The notes beneath the pieces were generated by a model. That model worked only from the letters and a program-made list of their open reading frames with translations, had not been told where the DNA came from and ran no database searches. Below are positions 33,521 through 41,623 of a stretch of DNA of 58,708 nucleotides, one piece after another. The stretch lies in assembly GCA_016786925.1 (NCBI GenBank), contig JAEUTU010000083.1:1-58708 (forward strand), given 5' to 3'. The stretch comes from Bacteroidia bacterium (GTDB taxonomy: Bacteria > Bacteroidota > Bacteroidia > 2-12-FULL-35-15). Within the stretch, counting starts at the first letter, position 1, and each line of letters opens with the position of its first letter. Position numbers and translations under genes: made by a program.

Positions 33521-35767
33521 CTAAATAAAATAATAAATAAAAATGAAAATTAATCCACCCCACAAACTGATAGCCGGGAAAACTATTTTTCTTTTTATCC
33601 AATAGAAAGAAATTAACCCTAGAACAAGGAATAGTGCTAGGGCGCTTATTATTGCTCCAATGATGACTGGTCTATTGTGATATTGAAATTTTACTTCATG
33701 TTTCCCTTCAGGAAGTAGGATCGACATGGTAAGCAGGTTTGATAACAGAATTTCTGTTTCTTTATTATCAATGTATGCATGCCATCCGGTATAATGGGAT
33801 TGCAAAATTGTTAATACTTCATTTGTTTCTGTTAAAGTGCTTACTGTAATTTCATTCGGACTAAAATGTTTGATCTCATAACTATTGTTGTTAATGCTGT
33901 CAGCTGTAGTATTTAATACAAATGAAGAAGCTTTTGTGTGATCATCATTTGATAATACGATAGTTTTATGATTGATATTGGATGTATCTGTTGTTCTGAG
34001 TTTTGACTCCGCCAGGACATTTTTTGAGAAATAGATCAATTCATTATTGCGCATAGAATTGTATAAATGTGGAAAAGAATCCTTTAGTAAAGCATAATGT
34101 GAAAATGCATAGGAGTTAAATACATCAGCACCTATTCGTTTATGAAATATACTTGTGTTTCTATACAATCCATGCTTTTGTCCGATCTCTTCTGTGTTTT
34201 CAATGATCTTGTTCTTAGTAGGTATTGGATAATCTTTTGGTAGTGTCGCAATGTAGTCTTTTAATTCTTTAGGTGAGGCAGGAGAGAATCCAACATAGCC
34301 AATATTTAATTGCACCGAAATAAAGAGGTTGATAAGCGTTAAAATAGAGAATATGCTTAGCCATTTTTGATTATATCTTTTGATAGAATACAAGGTCAAT
34401 AAAATGAAAATAAGTTGAATGCTTCCCTGTAATATGATATTTTGATAAAGCGAAGAGGCTGATAAAAATTCAAAGAGGTTTGAGTAATCATTCAAAAAGA
34501 AAAAGGACTTTCCTTGATTTTTAAAAATAGAGTAAATTAAAAAAATTGTGATAATTACTCCCATTGATGTAAAGCTGTAAAGGAGTGCTTTCTTGAATTT
34601 GTCGGGTTCAACGGTAAATTCTTCTAGTTTCTTTCCTGCTAGTATCAGTAAAATGAGAACTGTAAATAAGCTAAAATAGCTGGGGAATCGAAACAAGTTC
34701 ATCAGCGGGACATAGTCAAAAATGAATTTGTGAACTGGCATGTACTCGCCAAATGAGGCGAGCAGGCAAATAGATGCAAAGCTTAGTAAAAAATAGTCGA
34801 GTCGATCTTTCTTATAAAACAGGAATAGGATAAAAAATGGGATCATTCCAATGCCAAAATACATGTTCGACATGGAAGGGTCGGTATTGAAAAACTCCTG
34901 ACCATTTACAGTAGAGAATGGGATAAAAAGCGATAAAAGGGATTGTGGTGAAAGTGGACAAACAGTAGCCTTTTCATAGAGCATACCACTCAGTCGGGAC
35001 ACATACGGAGCAGTTTGCATGTAAGCAACGATCACTACACTGATCATAAGTAATGTGCTTATTCCAAAAACAAAATTTAACAAAATATACTTTTTGATCT
35101 CTTCTTTTCGTTTTTCTTTTACGCTTTGATAAATAAAATAGGCGAGAAGAGTAAGAAAAAAGTAAAACAGGATAATTGAAAACGTATGATTTCCTCCTGT
35201 CAGATTTAAAAACATAAATACTGCTGCATATAAAGCTCTGACAAAGCTTTTCTCCTGGAGCATTTTGTAGTAGTTAAGAATAATAAATGGAAGCCATGCT
35301 GCTCCAATGATGGCATAAAAATGTTGTACATGGCTAACAAAAAAACCTCCCAGCATATAGCTGATCCCAATAACAAAAGCGATGGTTCTATTTTTTTGAA
35401 ATGCTAGTGAAAGGAAATACATGCCCATTCCTGCCATGAACACATAGAAAATAAAAAGTAGCTGCACCGTCACATTATCTTGCCCGATGGTCATGCTCAG
35501 TAAGATCGATTCGGGATACCAGCTTGGTCCTTGAAGGTCGGCATGAATAGGATATCCTAATTGCTGATAAGGATTCCAAAAAGGAAAAGTGTGATTTTCA
35601 AAACAGTTAGAGATATAATAACGCCAGGGTATCCAGCAGTTGATCATATCATGCGTAACGGAATATTTTAAAAAAGAGATCTGCCAATAAGCAAGAACTG
35701 CTATAATGAATAGTAGTGCAATATAAAACCAATGTGATTGTTTTAACTTTTGTAAACTAATACTCAT
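33521..35767 (-). CDS. YfhO family membrane protein
   Basis: The 748-residue protein matches YfhO/GT-C-like proteins. It has an N-terminal helix, a periplasmic loop with DMINCWIPWRYY and FWNPYQQLGYP, about 12 membrane helices, and a C-terminal periplasmic beta segment (SHYTGWHAYIDNKE) followed by a final membrane helix. In Gram-positive bacteria YfhO family members glycosylate lipoteichoic acid; in Bacteroidota the acceptor is unknown. I chose the ATG at 35767; the only longer option starts with TTG at 35788. Confidence 0.85.
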   Translation of the reverse strand: MSISLQKLKQSHWFYIALLFIIAVLAYWQISFLKYSVTHDMINCWIPWRYYISNCFENHTFPFWNPYQQLGYPIHADLQGPSWYPESILLSMTIGQDNVTVQLLFIFYVFMAGMGMYFLSLAFQKNRTIAFVIGISYMLGGFFVSHVQHFYAIIGAAWLPFIILNYYKMLQEKSFVRALYAAVFMFLNLTGGNHTFSIILFYFFLTLLAYFIYQSVKEKRKEEIKKYILLNFVFGISTLLMISVVIVAYMQTAPYVSRLSGMLYEKATVCPLSPQSLLSLFIPFSTVNGQEFFNTDPSMSNMYFGIGMIPFFILFLFYKKDRLDYFLLSFASICLLASFGEYMPVHKFIFDYVPLMNLFRFPSYFSLFTVLILLILAGKKLEEFTVEPDKFKKALLYSFTSMGVIITIFLIYSIFKNQGKSFFFLNDYSNLFEFLSASSLYQNIILQGSIQLIFILLTLYSIKRYNQKWLSIFSILTLINLFISVQLNIGYVGFSPASPKELKDYIATLPKDYPIPTKNKIIENTEEIGQKHGLYRNTSIFHKRIGADVFNSYAFSHYALLKDSFPHLYNSMRNNELIYFSKNVLAESKLRTTDTSNINHKTIVLSNDDHTKASSFVLNTTADSINNNSYEIKHFSPNEITVSTLTETNEVLTILQSHYTGWHAYIDNKETEILLSNLLTMSILLPEGKHEVKFQYHNRPVIIGAIISALALFLVLGLISFYWIKRKIVFPAISLWGGLIFIFIYYFI

Positions 35768-35796
35768 CAGATCTTGTTTATAGAACAATTGTCTTA

Positions 35797-37506
35797 TTAT
35801 TCAGCAGTACTGAATACCGGACCTTCTCTCTTAACCAGTTTACGCTCTTCCATAGAGCTTAATAATTTTGAAAGTTGGTTTTTTGACATGCCGGTGCTTT
35901 CTGCTAAACTTGCAATTGTTGCCTGGCTTTGTTTGCCGATCTCATCCAATATTTTAGATTCTTCCGGTTTTAAATTGACAGTTGCTTTTTTTACTTCTTC
36001 CGGTCGCATTTGAGGGAAGAACAAAACATCTTGAATGGATACATTGTTGGTCATGATCATTGCTAAACGATCAATTCCAATTCCAATTCCTGAAGTAGGA
36101 GGCATTCCATATTCCAACGCACGTAAAAAGTCCTGATCAATAAACATCGCTTCATCATCACCACGCTCCATCAATTTTAATTGTTCTTCGAAACGTTCAC
36201 GTTGATCGATCGGGTCGTTCAATTCAGAATAGGCATTCGCCAATTCTTTTCCATTTACCATTAATTCAAAACGTTCAACCAATCCTGGTTTGCTGCGGTG
36301 TTTTTTGGTGAGTGGACTCATCTCAACCGGGTAGTCGGTAATGAATGTTGGTTGAATATAATTGCCTTCACATTTTGCTCCAAAGATCTCATCGATCAAT
36401 TTTCCTTTGCCAATATTATCCGGAACATCAATGCCTAACTGTTTACAAACATCACGTAACTGCGCTTCATCCATTCCGCTGATATCAATTCCTGTAAATT
36501 CTTTGATAGAATCAAACATGGTAACACGTTTGAATGGGCGTTTAAAATCGATGATCTTTTCTCCAACCTGTACTTGTGTTGTTCCATTCAGGTCGAGGGC
36601 AATACGTTCGATCAATTCTTCGGTAATATCCATCATCCAATAATAATCTTTGTAGGCCACATACAGCTCCATTACAGTAAATTCAGGATTATGTGTTCTG
36701 TCCATCCCCTCGTTACGGAAGTTACGGGAGAATTCATATACACCATCAAAACCGCCTACGATCAAACGTTTTAGATACAATTCATTGGCAATACGTAAAT
36801 ACATTGGAATGTTCAATGAATTATGATGCGTTACAAATGGACGTGCTGATGCACCACCCGGAATTGCTTGTAATACAGGTGTATCCACCTCCAGGTATCC
36901 TTTTGCATTGTAAAAATCACGGATGGTGTTTACCATTTTGGTACGCTTGATAAACGTATCTTTTACATTCGGATTGATGATCAGATCCACATAACGTTGA
37001 CGGTAGCGGAATTCAGGATCGGTCACTTCATCAAACACATTTCCTTCATCATCCCGTTTTACAGCAGGAAGAGGGCGAAGTGATTTGCTAAGCATTTTAA
37101 AAGAGGTGGCATGAATAGAGATCTCGCCTACTTTTGTTACAAAGACATATCCTGTTATACCAATTATATCACCTAGGTCAGTATGCTTTTTGAAAAGGTT
37201 ATCGAACAGGCTCTTGTCTTCTCCGGGACAAATGTCATCTCTGCGGATGTATACCTGAATACGTCCGGTAGCATCTTGTAAACTAACAAAGCAGGCTTTT
37301 CCCATATCGCGATTGCTCATGATTCGGCCGGCAATGCTTATGTTTTGGAATTCTTCCGCTTTTTCAACTGTAAAATTCTCTAATATATGTTTCGAATTGG
37401 TATTGATCTCAAAAAGGGCTGCCGGATAGGCATCTATTCCCATTTTAGTAATTTCCTCCAGTTTACTGCGTCTTAATAACTCTTGTTCGCTTAATTCGTG
37501 ACTCAT
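35797..37506 (-). CDS. lysS: Lysyl-tRNA synthetase, class II, with C-terminal winged-helix-like extension
   Basis: LysS charges tRNA-Lys. The 569-residue protein has an OB-fold anticodon domain (about 55-160), a class II core with motif 2 (FRNEGMDRTHNPEFTVMELY) and motif 3 (GIGIGIDRLAMI). An extra C-terminal stretch (about 513-569: ILDEIGKQSQATIASLAES, then MSKNQLSKLLSSMEERKLV) looks like a helix-turn-helix or winged helix. Standard bacterial LysS ends near residue 505, so this tail is an accretion of unknown role, perhaps tRNA or nucleic-acid contact. Confidence 0.96.
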   Translation of the reverse strand: MSHELSEQELLRRSKLEEITKMGIDAYPAALFEINTNSKHILENFTVEKAEEFQNISIAGRIMSNRDMGKACFVSLQDATGRIQVYIRRDDICPGEDKSLFDNLFKKHTDLGDIIGITGYVFVTKVGEISIHATSFKMLSKSLRPLPAVKRDDEGNVFDEVTDPEFRYRQRYVDLIINPNVKDTFIKRTKMVNTIRDFYNAKGYLEVDTPVLQAIPGGASARPFVTHHNSLNIPMYLRIANELYLKRLIVGGFDGVYEFSRNFRNEGMDRTHNPEFTVMELYVAYKDYYWMMDITEELIERIALDLNGTTQVQVGEKIIDFKRPFKRVTMFDSIKEFTGIDISGMDEAQLRDVCKQLGIDVPDNIGKGKLIDEIFGAKCEGNYIQPTFITDYPVEMSPLTKKHRSKPGLVERFELMVNGKELANAYSELNDPIDQRERFEEQLKLMERGDDEAMFIDQDFLRALEYGMPPTSGIGIGIDRLAMIMTNNVSIQDVLFFPQMRPEEVKKATVNLKPEESKILDEIGKQSQATIASLAESTGMSKNQLSKLLSSMEERKLVKREGPVFSTAE

Positions 37507-37621
37507 TTTCTAAAATTAAAATTTCGGCAAATATACGTCCTAACGGCTTATAAATAAATAAAAAATAGCGGGGAATTTCAACAAAATATGTATTTTTACC
37601 ATCCACTATTTTAGGAAGGTA

Positions 37622-38605
37622 ATGAAGACATTAGTAGCAAATTTTTCAAAGCAATTATCCGAAGCGATCTCTATTGGAGAAAAAGCAAAATTAACAGTTT
37701 CTGAAAGTCCTATTTCCAATGTGTTGATCTGCGGTTTGGGTGGATCCGGAATTGGAGGAAGCATTGTTTCTGAACTTGTTGTAGGAAATGCCAATGTTCC
37801 AATCAATGTTACTAAAGGTTATTTTATTCCGGCCTACGTTGGGAAAAATACATTGGTGATCATTTCTTCATATTCTGGAAATACCGAGGAGACGATCAAC
37901 TGTATGGAGTTGGCGATGACCAAAGGAGCCAAAATTGTGGCGATCACCTCGGGTGGAAAAGTATTGGAAATTTGCAAACAACATAATTTTGATTGCATTG
38001 TTGTTCCAGGCGGAATGCCTCCTAGAGCGTGTTTAGGGTATTCTTTGACACAATTATTTTTTGTTTTAGGATTTAATAAGATCATTACAAATGATTATAA
38101 GAAAGAGTTAAATGCTGCTATTGACCTAATCAATAATGATCAAACTTCAATTATTGCAGAAGCAAAAACTATAGCTGACAAATTAAACGGGAAGCTTCCT
38201 GTTATTTATGCAACTACATACAATGAAGGAATAGCCATTCGTTTTCGTCAGCAGTTAAATGAAAATGCAAAGATCCTTTGCTGGCATCACATCATCCCTG
38301 AAATGAATCATAATGAATTGGTGGGTTGGACACAAAAGAATGATGATCTGAGCGTATTGATCTTTTTAGATAAGGATGAATATTCAAGAAATTTGGCTCG
38401 AGTAGACATCAATAAAGAAGTGATCAAAAAATATACAAGCAATATTACGGAGATCTATTCGAAAGGGAACTCTGTCATTGAGAAGGCTATTTATTTCATT
38501 CACTTGGGCGACTGGATATCAGTTCTGTTGGCAGAAACAAGAGGAGTTGATGCAGTTGAAGTGAATGTGATCAATCATTTGAAATCAAAGCTTTCCGAGA
38601 TTTAA
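37622..38605 (+). CDS. Bifunctional phosphoglucose/phosphomannose isomerase
   Basis: The 327-residue SIS-domain enzyme interconverts glucose 6-phosphate or mannose 6-phosphate with fructose 6-phosphate. Visible motifs are GLGGSGIGGSIVSE, IISSYSGNTEETI and GGMPPRACLGYS (the archaeal/Bacteroidota PGI/PMI signature), plus the catalytic-site segment EMNHNELVGW. It has no large GPI-type domain. It is separated from lipB by 26 nt on the same strand. Confidence 0.93.
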   Translation: MKTLVANFSKQLSEAISIGEKAKLTVSESPISNVLICGLGGSGIGGSIVSELVVGNANVPINVTKGYFIPAYVGKNTLVIISSYSGNTEETINCMELAMTKGAKIVAITSGGKVLEICKQHNFDCIVVPGGMPPRACLGYSLTQLFFVLGFNKIITNDYKKELNAAIDLINNDQTSIIAEAKTIADKLNGKLPVIYATTYNEGIAIRFRQQLNENAKILCWHHIIPEMNHNELVGWTQKNDDLSVLIFLDKDEYSRNLARVDINKEVIKKYTSNITEIYSKGNSVIEKAIYFIHLGDWISVLLAETRGVDAVEVNVINHLKSKLSEI

Positions 38606-38631
38606 GTTTTAAAATTTAAGTTCCTCTTTCC

Positions 38632-39333
38632 ATGCAAACGGTAAATTTTATTGATCTGGGTTTGATCGATTACAAAAATGCTTGGGATTATCAGGAGGAG
38701 GTATTCAACAAGATCGTTCAAACGAAAATTGATAACCGTACTGCTTTACCGGATCAGCAAAAACCGACTTCCAATTATTTGTTATTCTGTGAGCATCCTC
38801 ATGTATATACATTGGGCAAAAGCGGGCATGAATCCAACTTGTTGGTAAATGATCAACAGCTGAAAGAAAAAAATGCAACCTATTATAAGATCAACAGAGG
38901 TGGTGATATCACCTATCATGGACCTGGTCAGATAGTAGGTTATCCGATATTGGATCTTGATAATTTTTTTACAGATATTCACAAATACTTGCGATTCCTG
39001 GAAGAGATGGTGATCCGTACACTTGCCGAATATGGGATTGAATCGGGGAGAAGTAAAGGAGAAACAGGTGTTTGGCTGGATGCAGAGGATCCACTCAAGG
39101 CTAGGAAAATTTGTGCAATGGGTGTGAGAGCTAGCAGATGGGTAACGATGCACGGTTTTGCCTTGAATGTAAATGCAGATCTTTCCTATTTCGGAAATAT
39201 TATTCCCTGTGGAATTGTAGATAAGGCTGTAACCTCTATGGATAAAGAATTAGGTGTTAAGATCGATCAAGAGGAAGTAAAAGAAAAATTGAAAAAACAC
39301 TTTGCCGAACTATTTAATTGCATTGTTGTTTAA
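38632..39333 (+). CDS. lipB: Octanoyl-[acyl-carrier-protein]:protein N-octanoyltransferase
   Basis: LipB transfers octanoate from ACP to lipoyl domains of dehydrogenase complexes. The 233-residue protein shows the conserved HPHVYTLGKSG, RGGDITYHGPGQIVGYPI, KICAMGVRASRWVTMHGFALN (with the active-site Lys) and the catalytic Cys in NIIPCGI. All catalytic elements are intact. Confidence 0.96.
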   Translation: MQTVNFIDLGLIDYKNAWDYQEEVFNKIVQTKIDNRTALPDQQKPTSNYLLFCEHPHVYTLGKSGHESNLLVNDQQLKEKNATYYKINRGGDITYHGPGQIVGYPILDLDNFFTDIHKYLRFLEEMVIRTLAEYGIESGRSKGETGVWLDAEDPLKARKICAMGVRASRWVTMHGFALNVNADLSYFGNIIPCGIVDKAVTSMDKELGVKIDQEEVKEKLKKHFAELFNCIVV

Positions 39334-39337
39334 ACAA
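39326..39337. promoter_or_regulatory. 12-bp perfect palindrome upstream of the MerR regulator
   Basis: TTGTTTAAACAA contains both GTTTAA and TTAAAC, the half-sites seen as spaced inverted repeats around the sigma gene at 40396. It overlaps the lipB stop and lies 43 nt upstream of the regulator ATG, so it may mediate autoregulation. Confidence 0.45.
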
Positions 39338-39379
39338 TTTGTAAGAAGTATTGTTGTTGGAGTACGAAACGCATAAAAA

Positions 39380-40255
39380 ATGACTGCCAAGTTTTCAATA
39401 AAAGATCTAGAAGCCCTTTCAGGTATTAAAGCTCATACGCTTAGAATATGGGAACAGCGATATGGTATCTTGAAGCCTGAACGTACCGATACCAATATCA
39501 GATACTATTGCAACGATGAGTTAAAACAGTTGCTTAACATTACATTGTTGTATAATCACGGATTTAAAATTTCCAAAATTGCTGCATTGGATGATAGAAC
39601 GATCATCAATGAGGTAAATAAGATCGTTGATTCTCAAATATCACCTTCTGATCAAATAGATAGCTTGATCATTGCTATGGTGGAATTGGATGAGAAACGT
39701 TTCGAAAAGATCATTTCCAATAATGTATTGCATCATGGCTTTTCTAGCACCATAGAAAAGGTATTGTATCCTTTTTTGCATAAAATAGGTGTTATGTGGC
39801 AAACAGGTAGCATCAACCCGGCCCAAGAACATTTTATCTCTAATCTTATTCGCCAGAAATTGATCGTGGCTATAGATGGTGTTGTTGTTCCCGAAAAGAA
39901 TGATGCTCAAAAGTTCATCTTGTTCTTGCCAGAGAATGAATTGCATGAATTGGCACTATTGTATTATACATATCTTCTCAAAATAAACGGTCATCAGGTT
40001 ATTTATTTGGGGCAATCAGTTCCTTTCGATGATCTTAAAAGGGTTGTAGAGATCAGAAAGCCCGACTGTCTGGTAACGGTATTTACACACAGCATGAATG
40101 ACCTTGAAGAATATATAAAACAGTTGGGAAAAACTTTCTCCTCAACCAAGATTCTTGTTTCCGGAAGCCAATTGTCGGAGCTGAATACAAAGTTCCCAGC
40201 TTCTATCCACAATTTTAAAGATCCTTCCAGCTTTTTAAAATACATTTCTAAGTAA
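39380..40255 (+). CDS. CarH/LitR-like MerR regulator with B12-binding domain
   Basis: The 291-residue protein has an N-terminal MerR helix-turn-helix (ALSGIKAHTLRIWEQRYGIL, residues 12-31) and a helical-bundle plus Rossmann cobalamin-binding region. The W-x9-EH motif that holds adenosylcobalamin in CarH is present (Trp140, Glu150-His151). Glu187-x-His189-x-x-Ala192 matches the E/D-x-H-x-x-G motif except for Gly to Ala at the last position; His189 would be the lower cobalamin ligand. CarH and LitR repress genes in the dark and release DNA when light cleaves the Co-C bond. The next genes, ECF sigma, folE and photolyase, fit a light-response regulon. Confidence 0.88.
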   Translation: MTAKFSIKDLEALSGIKAHTLRIWEQRYGILKPERTDTNIRYYCNDELKQLLNITLLYNHGFKISKIAALDDRTIINEVNKIVDSQISPSDQIDSLIIAMVELDEKRFEKIISNNVLHHGFSSTIEKVLYPFLHKIGVMWQTGSINPAQEHFISNLIRQKLIVAIDGVVVPEKNDAQKFILFLPENELHELALLYYTYLLKINGHQVIYLGQSVPFDDLKRVVEIRKPDCLVTVFTHSMNDLEEYIKQLGKTFSSTKILVSGSQLSELNTKFPASIHNFKDPSSFLKYISK

Positions 40256-40303
40256 TTAATATTCAGCACTTTACTTTTATTAAGGCTAGTCCGATTTAAT
40301 TTT

Positions 40304-40331
40304 GTTTAATTTATTTTTAAAAATATTAAAC
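40304..40331. promoter_or_regulatory. Candidate CarH-like operator, distal
   Basis: GTTTAAT (40304-40310) and ATTAAAC (40325-40331) form a 7-bp inverted repeat separated by 14 nt, 28 bp in all. The same geometry recurs at 40348-40375 and 40910-40937. Confidence 0.65.
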
Positions 40332-40336
40332 AAATA

Positions 40337-40369
40337 TTTGGATTTGTGTTTAATGTTTATGTACTTTTG
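40337..40369 (+). promoter_or_regulatory. Promoter of the ECF sigma gene
   Basis: TTTG at 40337-40340 and TACTTTTG at 40362-40369 are 21 nt apart and match the -33/-7 consensus. The -7 box is overlapped by the proximal inverted repeat, as expected for repression. Confidence 0.6.
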
Positions 40370-40375
40370 TTAAAC
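40348..40375. promoter_or_regulatory. Candidate CarH-like operator, proximal
   Basis: GTTTAA (40348-40353) and TTAAAC (40370-40375) form a 28-bp inverted-repeat unit 44 bp downstream of the first one. It covers the -7 box. The right half lies in a further palindrome, TTTTGTT-A-AACAAAA (40365-40379). Confidence 0.65.
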
Positions 40376-40395
40376 AAAATTAAAACTACACAACC

Positions 40396-40908
40396 ATGAC
40401 AGCAATAGAATTCAATCAGCAACTCATTAATCAGCGTACACCGTTGAAGAATTTTGCTTACAGCCTAACGCTTAATTCGGAAGAAGCGCAAGACCTACTA
40501 CAGGACACTTATTTAAAAGCATTGACTTATCGTGATAAGTTTGTAGATGCAAGTAATCTAAAAGCGTGGTTATATACCATTATGAAGAACACATTCATCA
40601 ATTCGTACAGAAGATCGGTTAAAACACGTCAGATCATTCAACATACCGAAGATATGGCGGTTGTGAAACCGGTTGCAGGTGCGAATTTGCCAGGTGCAGA
40701 ATCGCAGATGAATCATAAGCAAATTGTAAAAGCAATTGATGCTTTAGAGGATGATTACAAAATTCCTTTTACACGCTATTATGATGGTTATAAGTACAAA
40801 GAGATAGCCGATGAATTGAATTTACCTATCGGCACTGTTAAAAGCAGAATATTTTTAGCTAGAAAACGTCTAATGGATCAATTAAAAGATTTTTCGGCTA
40901 AAAACTAG
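40396..40908 (+). CDS. ECF-type RNA polymerase sigma factor
   Basis: The 170-residue protein has sigma region 2 (FAYSLTLNSEEAQDLLQDTYLKA and LKAWLYTIMKNTFINSYRR) and region 4 (FTRYYDGYKYKEIADELNLPIGTVKSRIFLARKRL). No anti-sigma gene follows. Position directly after a B12/MerR regulator parallels the LitR/ECF pairing that drives light-induced genes in Streptomyces and others. Inverted repeats flank the gene on both sides, so it is probably itself repressed in the dark. Confidence 0.93.
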   Translation: MTAIEFNQQLINQRTPLKNFAYSLTLNSEEAQDLLQDTYLKALTYRDKFVDASNLKAWLYTIMKNTFINSYRRSVKTRQIIQHTEDMAVVKPVAGANLPGAESQMNHKQIVKAIDALEDDYKIPFTRYYDGYKYKEIADELNLPIGTVKSRIFLARKRLMDQLKDFSAKN

Positions 40909-40909
40909 T

Positions 40910-40937
40910 GTTTAACAAAATCTTAAAATAATTAAAC
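40910..40937. promoter_or_regulatory. Candidate CarH-like operator upstream of folE
   Basis: GTTTAAC (40910-40916) and ATTAAAC (40931-40937) repeat the 28-bp inverted-repeat geometry between the sigma stop and the folE ATG at 40946. Confidence 0.6.
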
Positions 40938-40945
40938 AGATAAGT

Positions 40946-41617
40946 ATGATACAAGATAAGATAAAGGTGGCAGTTGATGAGATCGGAGATAATCACGTGA
41001 TGACATCTATAGATACTCCATTAAGAGAAGATGCTTTCAAATTAGATGATGATCTGAAAATTGAACTGATCGAAGAAAAATTCAGAGATATTATGAATAT
41101 TCTTGGATTGGATCTCAACGATGATAGTTTATCCGGTACTCCGCACCGCGTAGCAAAAATGTATGTGAAAGAAATTTTTAGCGGATTAAATCCGGATAAC
41201 AAACCTAAAATTGCACTTTTTGAAAATAAATACCAGTACAGTGAAATGTTGGTGGAAAAGAATATTACGTTCTATTCTAATTGTGAGCACCACTTTGTCC
41301 CTATTGTTGGTAAAGCTCATGTAGCTTATATCTCCAATGGTAAAGTGATCGGATTATCAAAGTTGAATCGCATCGTACAATATTTTGCTAAACGACCGCA
41401 AGTGCAAGAGCGATTGACCATTCAAATTGCTAATGAGATCAAACAAGTGATGCAAACAGATGATGTAGCTGTTTTAATAGATGCGCATCATTTATGTGTT
41501 TCTTCAAGAGGAGTACAAGATATTAATAGTTCAACTGTTACCACATCTTTTAGTGGTAAGTTTTTGAATGAGCAAACCAAGAACGAATTTTTGAATTACA
41601 TTCGCACCAATGCTTAA
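40946..41617 (+). CDS. folE: GTP cyclohydrolase I
   Basis: FolE converts GTP to dihydroneopterin triphosphate, the first step to folates. The 223-residue protein has the zinc ligands Cys113 and His116 (NCEHHFVPI) and Cys184 (HHLCVSSRG), plus SGTPHRVAKMY. Next to a photolyase it may boost folate for the antenna cofactor methenyltetrahydrofolate. It lies 6 nt from the photolyase start, so the two are co-transcribed. Confidence 0.96.
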   Translation: MIQDKIKVAVDEIGDNHVMTSIDTPLREDAFKLDDDLKIELIEEKFRDIMNILGLDLNDDSLSGTPHRVAKMYVKEIFSGLNPDNKPKIALFENKYQYSEMLVEKNITFYSNCEHHFVPIVGKAHVAYISNGKVIGLSKLNRIVQYFAKRPQVQERLTIQIANEIKQVMQTDDVAVLIDAHHLCVSSRGVQDINSSTVTTSFSGKFLNEQTKNEFLNYIRTNA

Positions 41618-41623
41618 TAAGCG

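Noticed and set aside
35768..35788. Longer YfhO start at a TTG
   Set aside because: The extension has no family support, and an ATG is available at 35767.
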